From the NCBI GenBank assembly GCA_029865265.1, contig JAOUHG010000016.1, forward strand, positions 1-64,000: a stretch of DNA of 64,000 bases, given 5' to 3'. The notes under the pieces are model-generated. The model was not told the DNA's origin and ran no database searches. It saw only the letters and a program-made list of their open reading frames with translations. Below are positions 16,858 through 24,637 of the stretch, in pieces. The translations under genes were made by a program, and so were the position numbers. Numbering within the stretch: position 1 is the first letter of the stretch; each line of letters opens with the position of its first letter. Source of the DNA: Candidatus Krumholzibacteriia bacterium (GTDB taxonomy: Bacteria > Krumholzibacteriota > Krumholzibacteriia > WVZY01 > JAKEHA01).

Positions 16858-17433
16858 ATGGCCGCACCCGATGACATAACCCGCTGGCTCGAGCGCCTTG
16901 GCCAGGGCGATCCGCGCGCGCTCGACGCGGTGATGCGGCTGTTGTACGACGAACTTCGCACGTTGGCCCGCGCCCGGCTGCGCGACGAACGCGCGGAACA
17001 CACCCTGTCGGCAACCGCCCTCGTCAATGAAGCCTACCTGAAGCTCTCGCGCGACCAGCAGATCAACGCGGCCAGCCGCACGCAGTTCTTTGCGGTGGCG
17101 GCGCGTACCATGCGCCGCGTCCTGGTGGACTACGCGCGTGCCCGAAAGCGCATAAAGCGCGGAGGCGGCGCGGAACACCTCCCGTTGGAGGACGTGGAGC
17201 CGTTCCTCTCGGAAGTCGAAGCGGATGAGATACTCGCGCTGGACGACGCGCTCACCCGGCTGGCGGAGCTGCAGCCTCGCGCCGCGGAAGTGGTGGAGCA
17301 GCGTTTTTACGCGGGACTCTCGGTGGAGGAAACCGCGCAGTTGCTGAACGTCTCCGCCAAGACGGTGCAGCGCGACTGGATTGTTGCGCGCGCGTGGCTG
17401 CGCAAGGAGGTCCGGCGCGAGCTGGGTCTGTAG
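16858..17433 (+). CDS. ECF-type RNA polymerase sigma factor
   Basis: The 191-residue protein matches the ECF subfamily common in Acidobacteria and Planctomycetes that pairs with Ser/Thr kinases. Region 2 is ALDAVMRLLYDELRTLARARL...ALVNEAYLKL with FFAVAARTMRRVLVDYARARK. Region 4 is LQPRAAEVVEQRFYAGLSVEETAQLL and AKTVQRDWIVARAWLRKEV, a helix-turn-helix that reads the -35 element. No anti-sigma factor is encoded nearby. The kinase gene follows after 53 bases, which suggests control by phosphorylation. Confidence 0.92.
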   Translation: MAAPDDITRWLERLGQGDPRALDAVMRLLYDELRTLARARLRDERAEHTLSATALVNEAYLKLSRDQQINAASRTQFFAVAARTMRRVLVDYARARKRIKRGGGAEHLPLEDVEPFLSEVEADEILALDDALTRLAELQPRAAEVVEQRFYAGLSVEETAQLLNVSAKTVQRDWIVARAWLRKEVRRELGL

Positions 17434-17486
17434 CGCGGTGTCCGGCCCGGGACACGAATGTCGCCATGACCACAAAGGGAGGGATT

Positions 17487-20177
17487 GTGTCGGGCGCATG
17501 GGACAGAATAGAGACCGTATTCTTTGCGGCACTCGAGCGGGAGCGTGAAGAACGCGCCGCGTACCTCGACACGGCGTGCGCGGGCGACGATGGACTGCGG
17601 GCCGAGGTCGAGGCCATGCTCGCCGCCCACCTCGATGACGCCGCCATGCGCGTGGAGTCGCGCCTGCTGGGCGAGGCGGGGCCCGGCGCGTCGCCGGCGG
17701 ATCGCAGCGGCGAGCGCGTGGGTGCCTACCGCCTGCTGTCGCGCGTGGGATCGGGCGGCATGGGAGACGTGTACCTGGGCGCGCGTGCCGACGACGCCTA
17801 CGAACGACAGGTGGCCATCAAGCTGGTGCGTCCGGGGTACCCGGGCCTGCTGGACGCGCGCTTCCGCCGCGAGCGCGACATCCTCGCGCGCCTGGACCAC
17901 CCCCTCATCGCGCGCCTGTACGACGGCGGCGCCACCGAGAACGGCGCCCCCTTCCTGGTGATGGAGTACGTGGACGGTCTGCCCATCACCGAGTACTGCG
18001 ACCGCGAGATGCTCGGCGTGCGCGAGCGGCTGGTTCTCTTTCGCCAGGTGTGCGAAGCGGTGCAGGCGGCGCACGAACGGCTCATCGTGCACCGCGACCT
18101 CAAGCCCTCCAACATCCTGGTGGCTCCCGATGGCACACCGCGCCTGCTGGACTTCGGCATTGCCCGCATCCTGGATCCGGAGATCGAACAGGGTGAGCAG
18201 ACGCGCTCCCTCGACCGCGTCATGACGCCCGAGCACGCCGCACCGGAACAGATTCGCGGTGAATCACCCACCACCGCAACGGACGTCTACGCGCTGGGTG
18301 TGCTGCTCTACGAGTTGCTCACCGGCGCCCGGCCGCTGCATTTTCCAACCCGGTCTCCGGCAGAGATTGAACGCATCGCGGCCGAGGTCGATCCGCGTGC
18401 GCCGTCGCGGTGTGTTCAGGAATCCGACCAGTGCAGCACGCTCGCCGCGGCGCGCCGCAGCGATCCCGCACGCCTGTCGCGACGGCTGCGGGGCGACCTG
18501 GACGCCATTGTTCTCATGGCGCTGCGCAAGGAACCTCAGCGCCGCTATGGAACCGCCGGCGCGCTGGCCGACGACGTGACGCGCTTTCTGAATGGAATGC
18601 CGGTGCGCGCGCAACCCGACACCGCGCACTACCGAGCCATGAAGTTCGTGCGTCGCAACCGGGTGGGCGTGACGGTGGCGGCGCTGGTGGGCGTGCTGCT
18701 GGTGGGCTTTGCCGGCGTCACCGCGTGGCAGGCGCGGCGCGTCGCCGCGGAACGCGACCGCGCAGAGGTGGAACGCGATCGTGCCGAGCGCGTCGTGCAA
18801 ACCCTGGTGCAGTTGTTCGAATCCACCCGCCCCGAAGCCATGCCCGGCGGAGACACGCTGCGCGTGTCCCAGTTTCTGGAGCGCGGCGCGGAAATGGTCG
18901 CGTCGCTGGATCCGCCCGACTCGCGCGCGGAGCTGTTCGGCGTGCTCGCGTCCATCCATAGCGAACGTGGCGAGCTGGTGCAGGCCGCGTCGTTGCTCGA
19001 CAGTGCGCTTGCCTACGAAAGCGACCCGCGTGCGCGCGCGCGGCTCCAGCACCGCCAGGCCGTGGTGGCTTTCAATCGCGACGGTCCCACCGCCGCCGAG
19101 CCGCTGCTGCGCGCCTCGCTGGAGTTGCACCGAGAGCTGTACGGTCCCCGCAGCCCGGACGTGGCGGCGGCGATCAAGGACTATGCGGACGCCGTCGCCG
19201 ACATCGACGAACAGCAACGGCTGTACGAGGAGTCGCTGGCCATGCGACGGGCAACGCTGCCACCCGGCGATCCCGCCATCGCGTCGAGTCTCAACGCGCT
19301 GGGACGGGTTGCGCTGGATCGCGAGGACTACGAATCCGCGCGCGCGTACTTCGAAGAGTCCGCGTCGATCCTCGCGCAGACCGCCAGCGAAACCAGCGCC
19401 TCCCGGCTGGCCGTGGACCACAACCTCTCCGCCGTGTACGCACGCCTGGGAGACTATGCTCACGCCGAGACGGTGCAGCGGAGAGTCCTGCGCACGCGGC
19501 TGCGCATCTACGGCGGCGGGCTGCCCGTGGCGGGCGGATGGGAGTCCCTCGGCGTCACGCTGGCGAACCTGGGGCGCCTGGAGGAGGCGGGCGACGCATT
19601 CGCGCAGGCGCTGGCGGCGTTCGAGGAGGCGCTCGCACCCGGTCACTGGCGCATCGCGAACGCCTTGCGCAACGTGGCCGCGCTGCTGGCGCTGCAGGAA
19701 CGCTACCAGGAGGGACTGCCCTACATCGATCGCGCCATCGAGATAAGCACCGGCAACCAGTCCGACCCCGCCCAGGCGGCCTACATGCGCGGCCAGCGCG
19801 CGCTGATGCTGCTGCGCATGGGAGATCGCGCGCGCGCGCTCACAGACCTCGAACAGGCCGCGGCGGCCGTGGATGCGGCCGGCGAACGGGCCGGGAAGCG
19901 GGCGGACGTGCGCGGCTGGCTCGGTATGGGGCGACTGGAGACCGGCGACGCGCGGGGGGCGGAAGCCGAGTTTCGCGCCGCCCTCTCCCTGGGCGAGCAG
20001 GCATATCCCGCCGGGCATCCCCGCCTGGCGGCGCTGCGCTGTGGCCTGGCCATGAGCCTTGTGGATATGGGCATGCGCGACGAGGCCAATGCCCTGCTGA
20101 CGGTGTCGCGCGAGACGTACCTCGCGTGGGGCCTGGCCGATCCGTGGCTGCGCCACCAGATTGAATCTCTCGACTAG
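17487..20177 (+). CDS. Membrane Ser/Thr protein kinase with TPR sensor domain
   Basis: The 896-residue kinase has a short N-terminal segment typical of ECF-partner kinases (WDRIETVFFAALE). The catalytic domain runs from about residue 81 (VGSGGMGDVYLG, K112 in VAIKL, D204 in HRDLKPSN, DFGIAR), followed by a transmembrane helix (~390-412) and a long TPR-rich region (YEESLAMRR; LGRVALDREDYESARAYFEES). I prefer the GTG at 17487 because GGGAGG lies 4 bases upstream. An in-frame ATG at 17466 lacks such a site. It probably phosphorylates the neighbouring sigma factor or its own targets in response to envelope signals. Confidence 0.92.
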   Translation: MSGAWDRIETVFFAALEREREERAAYLDTACAGDDGLRAEVEAMLAAHLDDAAMRVESRLLGEAGPGASPADRSGERVGAYRLLSRVGSGGMGDVYLGARADDAYERQVAIKLVRPGYPGLLDARFRRERDILARLDHPLIARLYDGGATENGAPFLVMEYVDGLPITEYCDREMLGVRERLVLFRQVCEAVQAAHERLIVHRDLKPSNILVAPDGTPRLLDFGIARILDPEIEQGEQTRSLDRVMTPEHAAPEQIRGESPTTATDVYALGVLLYELLTGARPLHFPTRSPAEIERIAAEVDPRAPSRCVQESDQCSTLAAARRSDPARLSRRLRGDLDAIVLMALRKEPQRRYGTAGALADDVTRFLNGMPVRAQPDTAHYRAMKFVRRNRVGVTVAALVGVLLVGFAGVTAWQARRVAAERDRAEVERDRAERVVQTLVQLFESTRPEAMPGGDTLRVSQFLERGAEMVASLDPPDSRAELFGVLASIHSERGELVQAASLLDSALAYESDPRARARLQHRQAVVAFNRDGPTAAEPLLRASLELHRELYGPRSPDVAAAIKDYADAVADIDEQQRLYEESLAMRRATLPPGDPAIASSLNALGRVALDREDYESARAYFEESASILAQTASETSASRLAVDHNLSAVYARLGDYAHAETVQRRVLRTRLRIYGGGLPVAGGWESLGVTLANLGRLEEAGDAFAQALAAFEEALAPGHWRIANALRNVAALLALQERYQEGLPYIDRAIEISTGNQSDPAQAAYMRGQRALMLLRMGDRARALTDLEQAAAAVDAAGERAGKRADVRGWLGMGRLETGDARGAEAEFRAALSLGEQAYPAGHPRLAALRCGLAMSLVDMGMRDEANALLTVSRETYLAWGLADPWLRHQIESLD

Positions 20178-20246
20178 AAAAACCCCCGCTTTCTGTGTCC
20201 GCTGGCTCCCCGTTCCGTCGCCACAGGTGGCGAAAGGGGGCCTGTC

Positions 20247-21917
20247 ATGAAGGCAATCAAGATTCTCAGCCTCGCCGCAACGGTGGCGACCATTATGGCT
20301 CTCGCCGGAGCGGCGAGCGCCGCACTCGGCGATCACGTATGGAGCCAGGGTTACGAGGCTGGCGGGCAGGCGGCCGCCGACGGCACCGGCAACGTGGCGT
20401 GCGCAGGAAACATATTCGCCCCGACCAACTTTGGCGGCGGCGTGCTCACACCCACCAACATCTTTACCGGTGACATCTACGTGGCGCGCTTTGACGCCGC
20501 AGGTGCGCACCTGTGGAGCCAGCAGTTCACACCCGGTGGAGGCCCTGGTGCGGGCGCATCGGTCACCAGTTGCACCGCCGGTCCCACCGGCAACATCTAC
20601 GTGGCCGGGTACCTGCAGGGAGCCGCAACGGTGAACTTCGGCGGCGGCGTGTTGAGCGGCGCCAGCGGCGACGTGTTTCTCGCCGCATTCGACGCCGCGG
20701 GCACGCACCAGTGGAGCACCCTGGTCGGCGCCGGAACCGTGCGCGCAATGGCCGCATCGTCCTCGCACGTCTATGTTACCGGCTACACCTACGGCAGCAT
20801 GGACTTCGGGGGCGGCACGATGACGAGCGCGGGCGGCGGAGACTGCTTCGTGGGTGCCATGACCAGCGCCGGTGCGCACGCGTGGAGCGCGCTCTTCGGC
20901 GACGCGTCCAACCAGGGTGGCATGGCACTCGCCGTGGACGAAAGCGGCAACGTCATTCTGGCGGCGGGGGTGGAAGGCAGCGCGGACTTCGGCGGCGGCC
21001 CGCTGACCTTCGACGGTGACGCGGACCTGTGCCTGGTGAAGTTCAGCGGCGCGGGAGCACACCAGTGGAGCCAGATTTTCGCCGGCAAGTTCACCTCCGG
21101 CTCCGGCATCCTGTTCACGATGGGCCTCGCCGCCGGCCCCGCGGACGCAATCGCGGTGGCGGGACAGGCCTCCGGCACCGTCAACTTCGGCGGCGGCGTG
21201 CTGAGCGCGGCGGGCGGTGTGGATGCGTACCTAGCGTGCTTCGACGCGGGCGGTGTGCACCAGACCAGCACCATGTTCGGCGGAACCAAGAGCGACGGTG
21301 CCACCGGTGTCGCCTACGACGCCTCCGGCAACCTCATCCTGGCGGGCACGTTCCTCTCCACCAGCATAACCTTCGGCGGCAGCCCGCTCGCGCACTCCGG
21401 CGGCTTTGGAAGCGACATGTTCGCCGCGGTGTTCGACGCATCGAACGCGCACCTGTGGAGCACGAGCTACGTGGGCGGCTACGAGATTCACGCCGCGGTC
21501 TTCCCGTCGGGTGACATCCTGCTCTCCGGATCCAGCGCGCCCGGTGTCGACTTTGGCGGCGGCCCGCTGACCGCGGCGTCGCCCTTCCTCGCAAAGCTGG
21601 AGGGCAACGCGAGCGCGTCCGCCGTCACCGCGTCACCGGCGATGGCATCGCTCGGAGAGAACTATCCCAACCCGTTCAACCCCGCGACGACCATTCCGGT
21701 CACGCTGTCCCGCGCGGCAAAGGTAATGCTGGACGTGTACGACGCGCGGGGCCGGCGCGTCGCCACCCTGTTCGATGGCTCCCTACCCGCCGGCACCCAC
21801 GCGCTGGCATGGAATGGAGAGACGGACGCCGGCCACGTCGCGCCCAGCGGTGTCTACGTGGTGCGCCTGGTCGCAGGCGAACAGGCATCCGCGCGAAGAA
21901 TGGTACTGCTCAAGTAG
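20247..21917 (+). CDS. Secreted SBBP-type beta-propeller protein with FlgD-like sorting domain
   Basis: The 556-residue protein has a signal peptide (MKAIKILSLAATVATIM...ASA). It then has about seven repeats centred on N/DFGGGxL (NFGGGVLSGAS, DFGGGTMTSAG, DFGGGPLTFDG) alternating with AHxWS motifs, as in SBBP beta-propellers. The C-terminal ~85 residues are a FlgD-type domain (NYPNPFNPATTIPVTL; PSGVYVVRL; ASARRMVLLK). It begins 69 bases after the kinase, with a GGGGG-rich site before the ATG, so it may be the output gene of the sigma factor/kinase operon. No catalytic motif was seen. Confidence 0.88.
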   Translation: MKAIKILSLAATVATIMALAGAASAALGDHVWSQGYEAGGQAAADGTGNVACAGNIFAPTNFGGGVLTPTNIFTGDIYVARFDAAGAHLWSQQFTPGGGPGAGASVTSCTAGPTGNIYVAGYLQGAATVNFGGGVLSGASGDVFLAAFDAAGTHQWSTLVGAGTVRAMAASSSHVYVTGYTYGSMDFGGGTMTSAGGGDCFVGAMTSAGAHAWSALFGDASNQGGMALAVDESGNVILAAGVEGSADFGGGPLTFDGDADLCLVKFSGAGAHQWSQIFAGKFTSGSGILFTMGLAAGPADAIAVAGQASGTVNFGGGVLSAAGGVDAYLACFDAGGVHQTSTMFGGTKSDGATGVAYDASGNLILAGTFLSTSITFGGSPLAHSGGFGSDMFAAVFDASNAHLWSTSYVGGYEIHAAVFPSGDILLSGSSAPGVDFGGGPLTAASPFLAKLEGNASASAVTASPAMASLGENYPNPFNPATTIPVTLSRAAKVMLDVYDARGRRVATLFDGSLPAGTHALAWNGETDAGHVAPSGVYVVRLVAGEQASARRMVLLK

Positions 21918-21931
21918 GCGGATCCCGAACC

Positions 21932-21958
21932 GGCCCTCCCGCCCCGCGCGGGAGGGCC
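21932..21958 (+). terminator. GC-rich hairpin after the propeller gene
   Basis: GGCCCTCCCGC pairs perfectly over 11 bp with GCGGGAGGGCC around a 5-base loop, 14 bases after the stop codon. C-rich sequence, not a T-tract, follows. The remaining ~165 bases before ku show no other clear element. Confidence 0.6.
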
Positions 21959-22124
21959 CCCGCCCCGCTGGCCCACATCTTGCCCTTTTCTTGCTGGGCA
22001 ACCCCAACCGGCTGTGGCGCTAACACCCTTCCGGATCGTATCTTGACAGCATCGAAACCCCTGCGGGAAGCTTGCAACACCGGCAACGTGCGCCTGGGCC
22101 GCCGGAAACACAAGGAGCACCGTC

Positions 22125-23021
22125 ATGCCAGCCCTGAGATCCATCTGGAAAGGTCATATCCGTTTCTCCCTGGTGACCATCCCCGTGCGCATCTACAACG
22201 CGGTCGACACCGGGGAGTCCGTCTCGTTCAACCAGATCCACAAGGAGTGCAACGGCCGCATCGGCTACGACAAGCGGTGCAAGAAGTGCAATAACCAGGT
22301 GGACAACGACGAGATCGTCAAGGGGTTCCAGTACGAACCCGACCAGTACGTCATCTTCGAGAAGGACGACCTCGACAAACTCAGGCTCAAGAGCACCAAG
22401 GTCATCGACATCGAGGGGTTCGTGGACGCGGCCGAAATCGACCCCACACTCTATGACGCCCCCTACTACGCCGGTCCCGACGGCGACGTCGCCGCCAAGA
22501 CCTACTCCCTGCTCTCCGCCGCGCTCAGAGACAGCGGCAAGATGGGGGTTGGGAAGGTCATCCTGCGCGACCGCGAGGACGTGGTGATGATCGCGCCCAA
22601 GGGCGACGGAATCGTGCTTTACAAAATGCGTTATCCGAAGGAGATTCGGAAGATCGAGGACGTGCCGCTGGTGGAGTCGCACAAGGCCAACAAGGACGAG
22701 CTCAAGCTCGCCAAGAGCCTGATCGACTCGATGTCGACGAATCTCTCCTCGATGAAGCTCGAGAACAAGTACAATGACGCGGTGCGGGAGATGGTGCAGG
22801 CCAAGGTCGAGGGCAAGGAGATCGTGGCCATCGAGGTGGAGGAGCCGGAAGTGGTGGACATCATGACCGCGCTCAAGCAGAGCATCGAGCAGGCCAAGGG
22901 CAAGAAGAAGCCCATGGAGAAGGTGACCGCGGAGAAGGCGGTCGCCAAGGAAAAGAAGAAGAGCACGGCCAGGGCGAAGACCAAGGCCAAGGCCAAGACG
23001 AAGGCGCGCAAGACCGCGTAA
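22125..23021 (+). CDS. ku: Ku protein, NHEJ end-binding factor
   Basis: The 298-residue bacterial Ku binds DNA double-strand ends as a homodimer and recruits LigD. It has the family start (RSIWKGHIRFSLVTIPVRIY), the zinc-finger-like remnant IGYDKRCKKCNN, VKGFQYEPDQYVIF, FVDAAEIDPTLYDAPYY and the LIDSMSTNLSSMKLENKYND region. After about residue 245 comes a Lys/Ala-rich basic tail (ARAKTKAKAKTKARK), seen in some bacterial Ku proteins and thought to help DNA binding or LigD contact. AAGGAG precedes the ATG. ligD lies upstream on the same strand. Confidence 0.97.
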   Translation: MPALRSIWKGHIRFSLVTIPVRIYNAVDTGESVSFNQIHKECNGRIGYDKRCKKCNNQVDNDEIVKGFQYEPDQYVIFEKDDLDKLRLKSTKVIDIEGFVDAAEIDPTLYDAPYYAGPDGDVAAKTYSLLSAALRDSGKMGVGKVILRDREDVVMIAPKGDGIVLYKMRYPKEIRKIEDVPLVESHKANKDELKLAKSLIDSMSTNLSSMKLENKYNDAVREMVQAKVEGKEIVAIEVEEPEVVDIMTALKQSIEQAKGKKKPMEKVTAEKAVAKEKKKSTARAKTKAKAKTKARKTA

Positions 23022-23039
23022 GCAGCGACGACGGGACCC

Positions 23040-23705
23040 GTGAACACCAAGAACCCCATCAAGGCCCGGCCCACCAACATCATCCGCTTCCCGGTGGAGG
23101 CGGTGTCGCGCATCGGCTTCCAGCGCGCGGACACCCGCGCGGGCAAGGCCACGCGCATGGAAGCCGAGGGACAGATGAACATGTTCACCGGGGCCGCGCC
23201 GGATGCGGCGCGTCTGGGCGACGTGGTCCCGCTGCCGCTGCAGACCGGCCTCTTCGAGACCGCCATCATGCTGGACGACCGCAACGACCCGCGCGCGGAG
23301 GACATGTACCTGCGCGCGGCGGAAGAGGGCGACTACCCGGCGGATGCATGGTGCAACCTGGGCGTGCTCAAATCGATACGGCGCGACCTGGACCGCGCGT
23401 TTGAGTGCTTCGCGCAATCACTTTCCCTCGAGCCGCGCCACGCGGAGTCCCACTACAACATCGGGAACCTGTATTTCGAGTACGGCGACCTCAAGCTGGC
23501 GCGCATGCACTACGAAAAAGCCATCGAATGCGACCCCGATCTGGCCAGTGCCTACTTCAACCTGGGGCTGGTGACGGCTCTCACCGAGGACTACAAGACC
23601 GCATACGACGCGCTCTCCCACTACAAGCGCATCGCCCCCGGCGAGGACATGTCGGTCGCGGACGAACTGATGCGCTACCTGCAGTCCGCCATCCAGCTCT
23701 CCTGA
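23040..23705 (+). CDS. TPR repeat protein
   Basis: The 221-residue cytoplasmic-looking protein starts with GTG 18 bases after ku. The first ~75 residues are unassigned and rich in basic and polar residues (NPIKARPTNIIRFPVEAV). Four TPR-like units follow (DAWCNLGVLKSIRRDLDRAF, HAESHYNIGNLYFEYGDLKL, LASAYFNLGLVTALTEDYKT). It probably acts as a protein-interaction scaffold. The close spacing to ku suggests cotranscription, but no link to repair is visible in its sequence. Confidence 0.82.
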   Translation: MNTKNPIKARPTNIIRFPVEAVSRIGFQRADTRAGKATRMEAEGQMNMFTGAAPDAARLGDVVPLPLQTGLFETAIMLDDRNDPRAEDMYLRAAEEGDYPADAWCNLGVLKSIRRDLDRAFECFAQSLSLEPRHAESHYNIGNLYFEYGDLKLARMHYEKAIECDPDLASAYFNLGLVTALTEDYKTAYDALSHYKRIAPGEDMSVADELMRYLQSAIQLS

Positions 23706-23795
23706 CCCCGGCCGCCCCCCCCGGCGCCACACGCCGCCATACCGCTCCCTTTCGCGCTGCAACCGGAAACCGCGCACCACCGGCCCGGGCCCGCT

Positions 23796-23811
23796 GGTAC
23801 GCGGCTTGCTC
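23796..23811 (+). promoter_or_regulatory. Sigma-54 (RpoN) promoter before the pilin gene
   Basis: TGGTACGCGGCTTGCT fits the -24/-12 consensus TGGYACR-N4-TTGCW at every position, with GG and GC 12 bases apart. It lies about 64 bases before the pilin ATG, with the expected start near 23822. In other bacteria pilin genes are often controlled by RpoN with the PilS/PilR activator system. Confidence 0.78.
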
Positions 23812-23874
23812 AAGCCCTGTACGGCAGACTAAATCAACCGCCGCAAGCGCGGCACGATTCGAAGGGGTAGAGCC

Positions 23875-24300
23875 ATGAAGAACACAGGATTCACACTGAT
23901 CGAGCTCATGATCGTCGTGGTGATCATCGGCGTTCTGGCAACCATCGCAGTGCCCAACTTCGTCCGCATGAAAGTGAACGCACAGGAAGCGGGCGTGAAG
24001 TCCAACAGCCACACCGTACAGGTGGCGTCGGAGGACTTCTGCGTGCAGAACAGCGGTTTTTACCCCGCCAGTCTCGCCGACCCGCTCCCCAACGGCGACA
24101 CGCTCATTGATTTGCTGCCCTGGAGCCAGCCCCTGGAGAATCCGTTCACGAGGGCCAACACCGAACCGGTCGACGGGGCCGCGGCCAATCCGGGCGAGAC
24201 GGGCTACCAGCCCCTCGCGGACTGGAGCGGCTCCATGGTGGGATACGTCATCACCGGCTACGGCAAGGCCACGCTACTGATCACGTTCACCAACGGCTGA
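23875..24300 (+). CDS. Type IV pilin-like protein
   Basis: The 141-residue protein has a textbook class III signal: MKNTG then FTLIELMIVVVIIGVLATIA, cleaved by prepilin peptidase between G5 and F6, with the conserved glutamate at mature position 5. The globular part is short, with EDFCVQNSGFYPASLADPL and a C-terminal ITFTNG, as in the small pilins of deltaproteobacteria and related groups. It should assemble into a type IV pilus or pseudopilus. No assembly genes are in the window. A GAAGGGG ribosome-binding site precedes the ATG. Confidence 0.92.
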   Translation: MKNTGFTLIELMIVVVIIGVLATIAVPNFVRMKVNAQEAGVKSNSHTVQVASEDFCVQNSGFYPASLADPLPNGDTLIDLLPWSQPLENPFTRANTEPVDGAAANPGETGYQPLADWSGSMVGYVITGYGKATLLITFTNG

Positions 24301-24330
24301 CAAGCCCCACGAATTTCAGGAATTCACCAC

Positions 24331-24367
24331 GGGCCGGCGCGAGACATGCGCCGGCCCCATCTGTTTT
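24331..24367 (+). terminator. Rho-independent terminator of the pilin gene
   Basis: GGGCCGGCGC (24331-24340) pairs perfectly with GCGCCGGCCC (24348-24357) around GAGACAT. It is followed by CATCTGTTTT. It lies 30 bases after the pilin stop. Confidence 0.85.
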
Positions 24368-24409
24368 CCCCCATTTGCCGCCCCCGCGTGCTTTGGCTAT
24401 GATGCACGT

Positions 24410-24585
24410 TTTGAGATCCCCATCGACCGCCTGGAGGGCAAGTTCAAGCTCAGCCAGAACCGGTCCCGCGAGGACCGGGAGGGGGGGGCCGGGCCCTGGA
24501 AGCGTCCGCGGACCCCTCCGCCCGGGAAATTGCGCGCCTGATGCGGGCCCACCTGGGCAACCCGGGCGATGAATCCCACGTATAA
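24410..24585 (+). pseudogene. Remnant of a PaiB-type FMN-binding negative regulator
   Basis: Only the C-terminal ~55 residues of a PaiB-like protein survive. One frame reads FEIPIDRLEGKFKLSQNRSR, the diagnostic end of the FMN-binding split-barrel family. After a poly-G run near 24480-24500 the reading shifts to a second frame, EASADPSAREIARLMRAHL, ending at a TAA at 24583. The frame change fits loss of one base. The N-terminal two thirds are absent because the pilin terminator lies immediately upstream. The rest of the 337-base gap between the pilin and kinase genes holds only the terminator and the kinase promoter. Confidence 0.8.
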
Positions 24586-24599
24586 CCGGTCACTTGCGA

Positions 24600-24628
24600 T
24601 TGCGGGGCCCGGTCCGCTCACCTAAACT
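24600..24628 (+). promoter_or_regulatory. Sigma-70 promoter of the TPR kinase
   Basis: TTGCGG (24600-24605) and TAAACT (24623-24628) are 17 bases apart. The kinase ATG is only 9 bases beyond the -10 box, so the mRNA leader should be nearly absent. Confidence 0.5.
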
Positions 24629-24637
24629 GCACCAACC

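Noticed and set aside
18264-21062. A 932-codon minus-strand open frame opposite the TPR kinase and propeller genes
   Set aside because: It has low-complexity Arg/Ala/Gly composition and is antisense to two clear genes. It is an artefact of codon-position GC bias.
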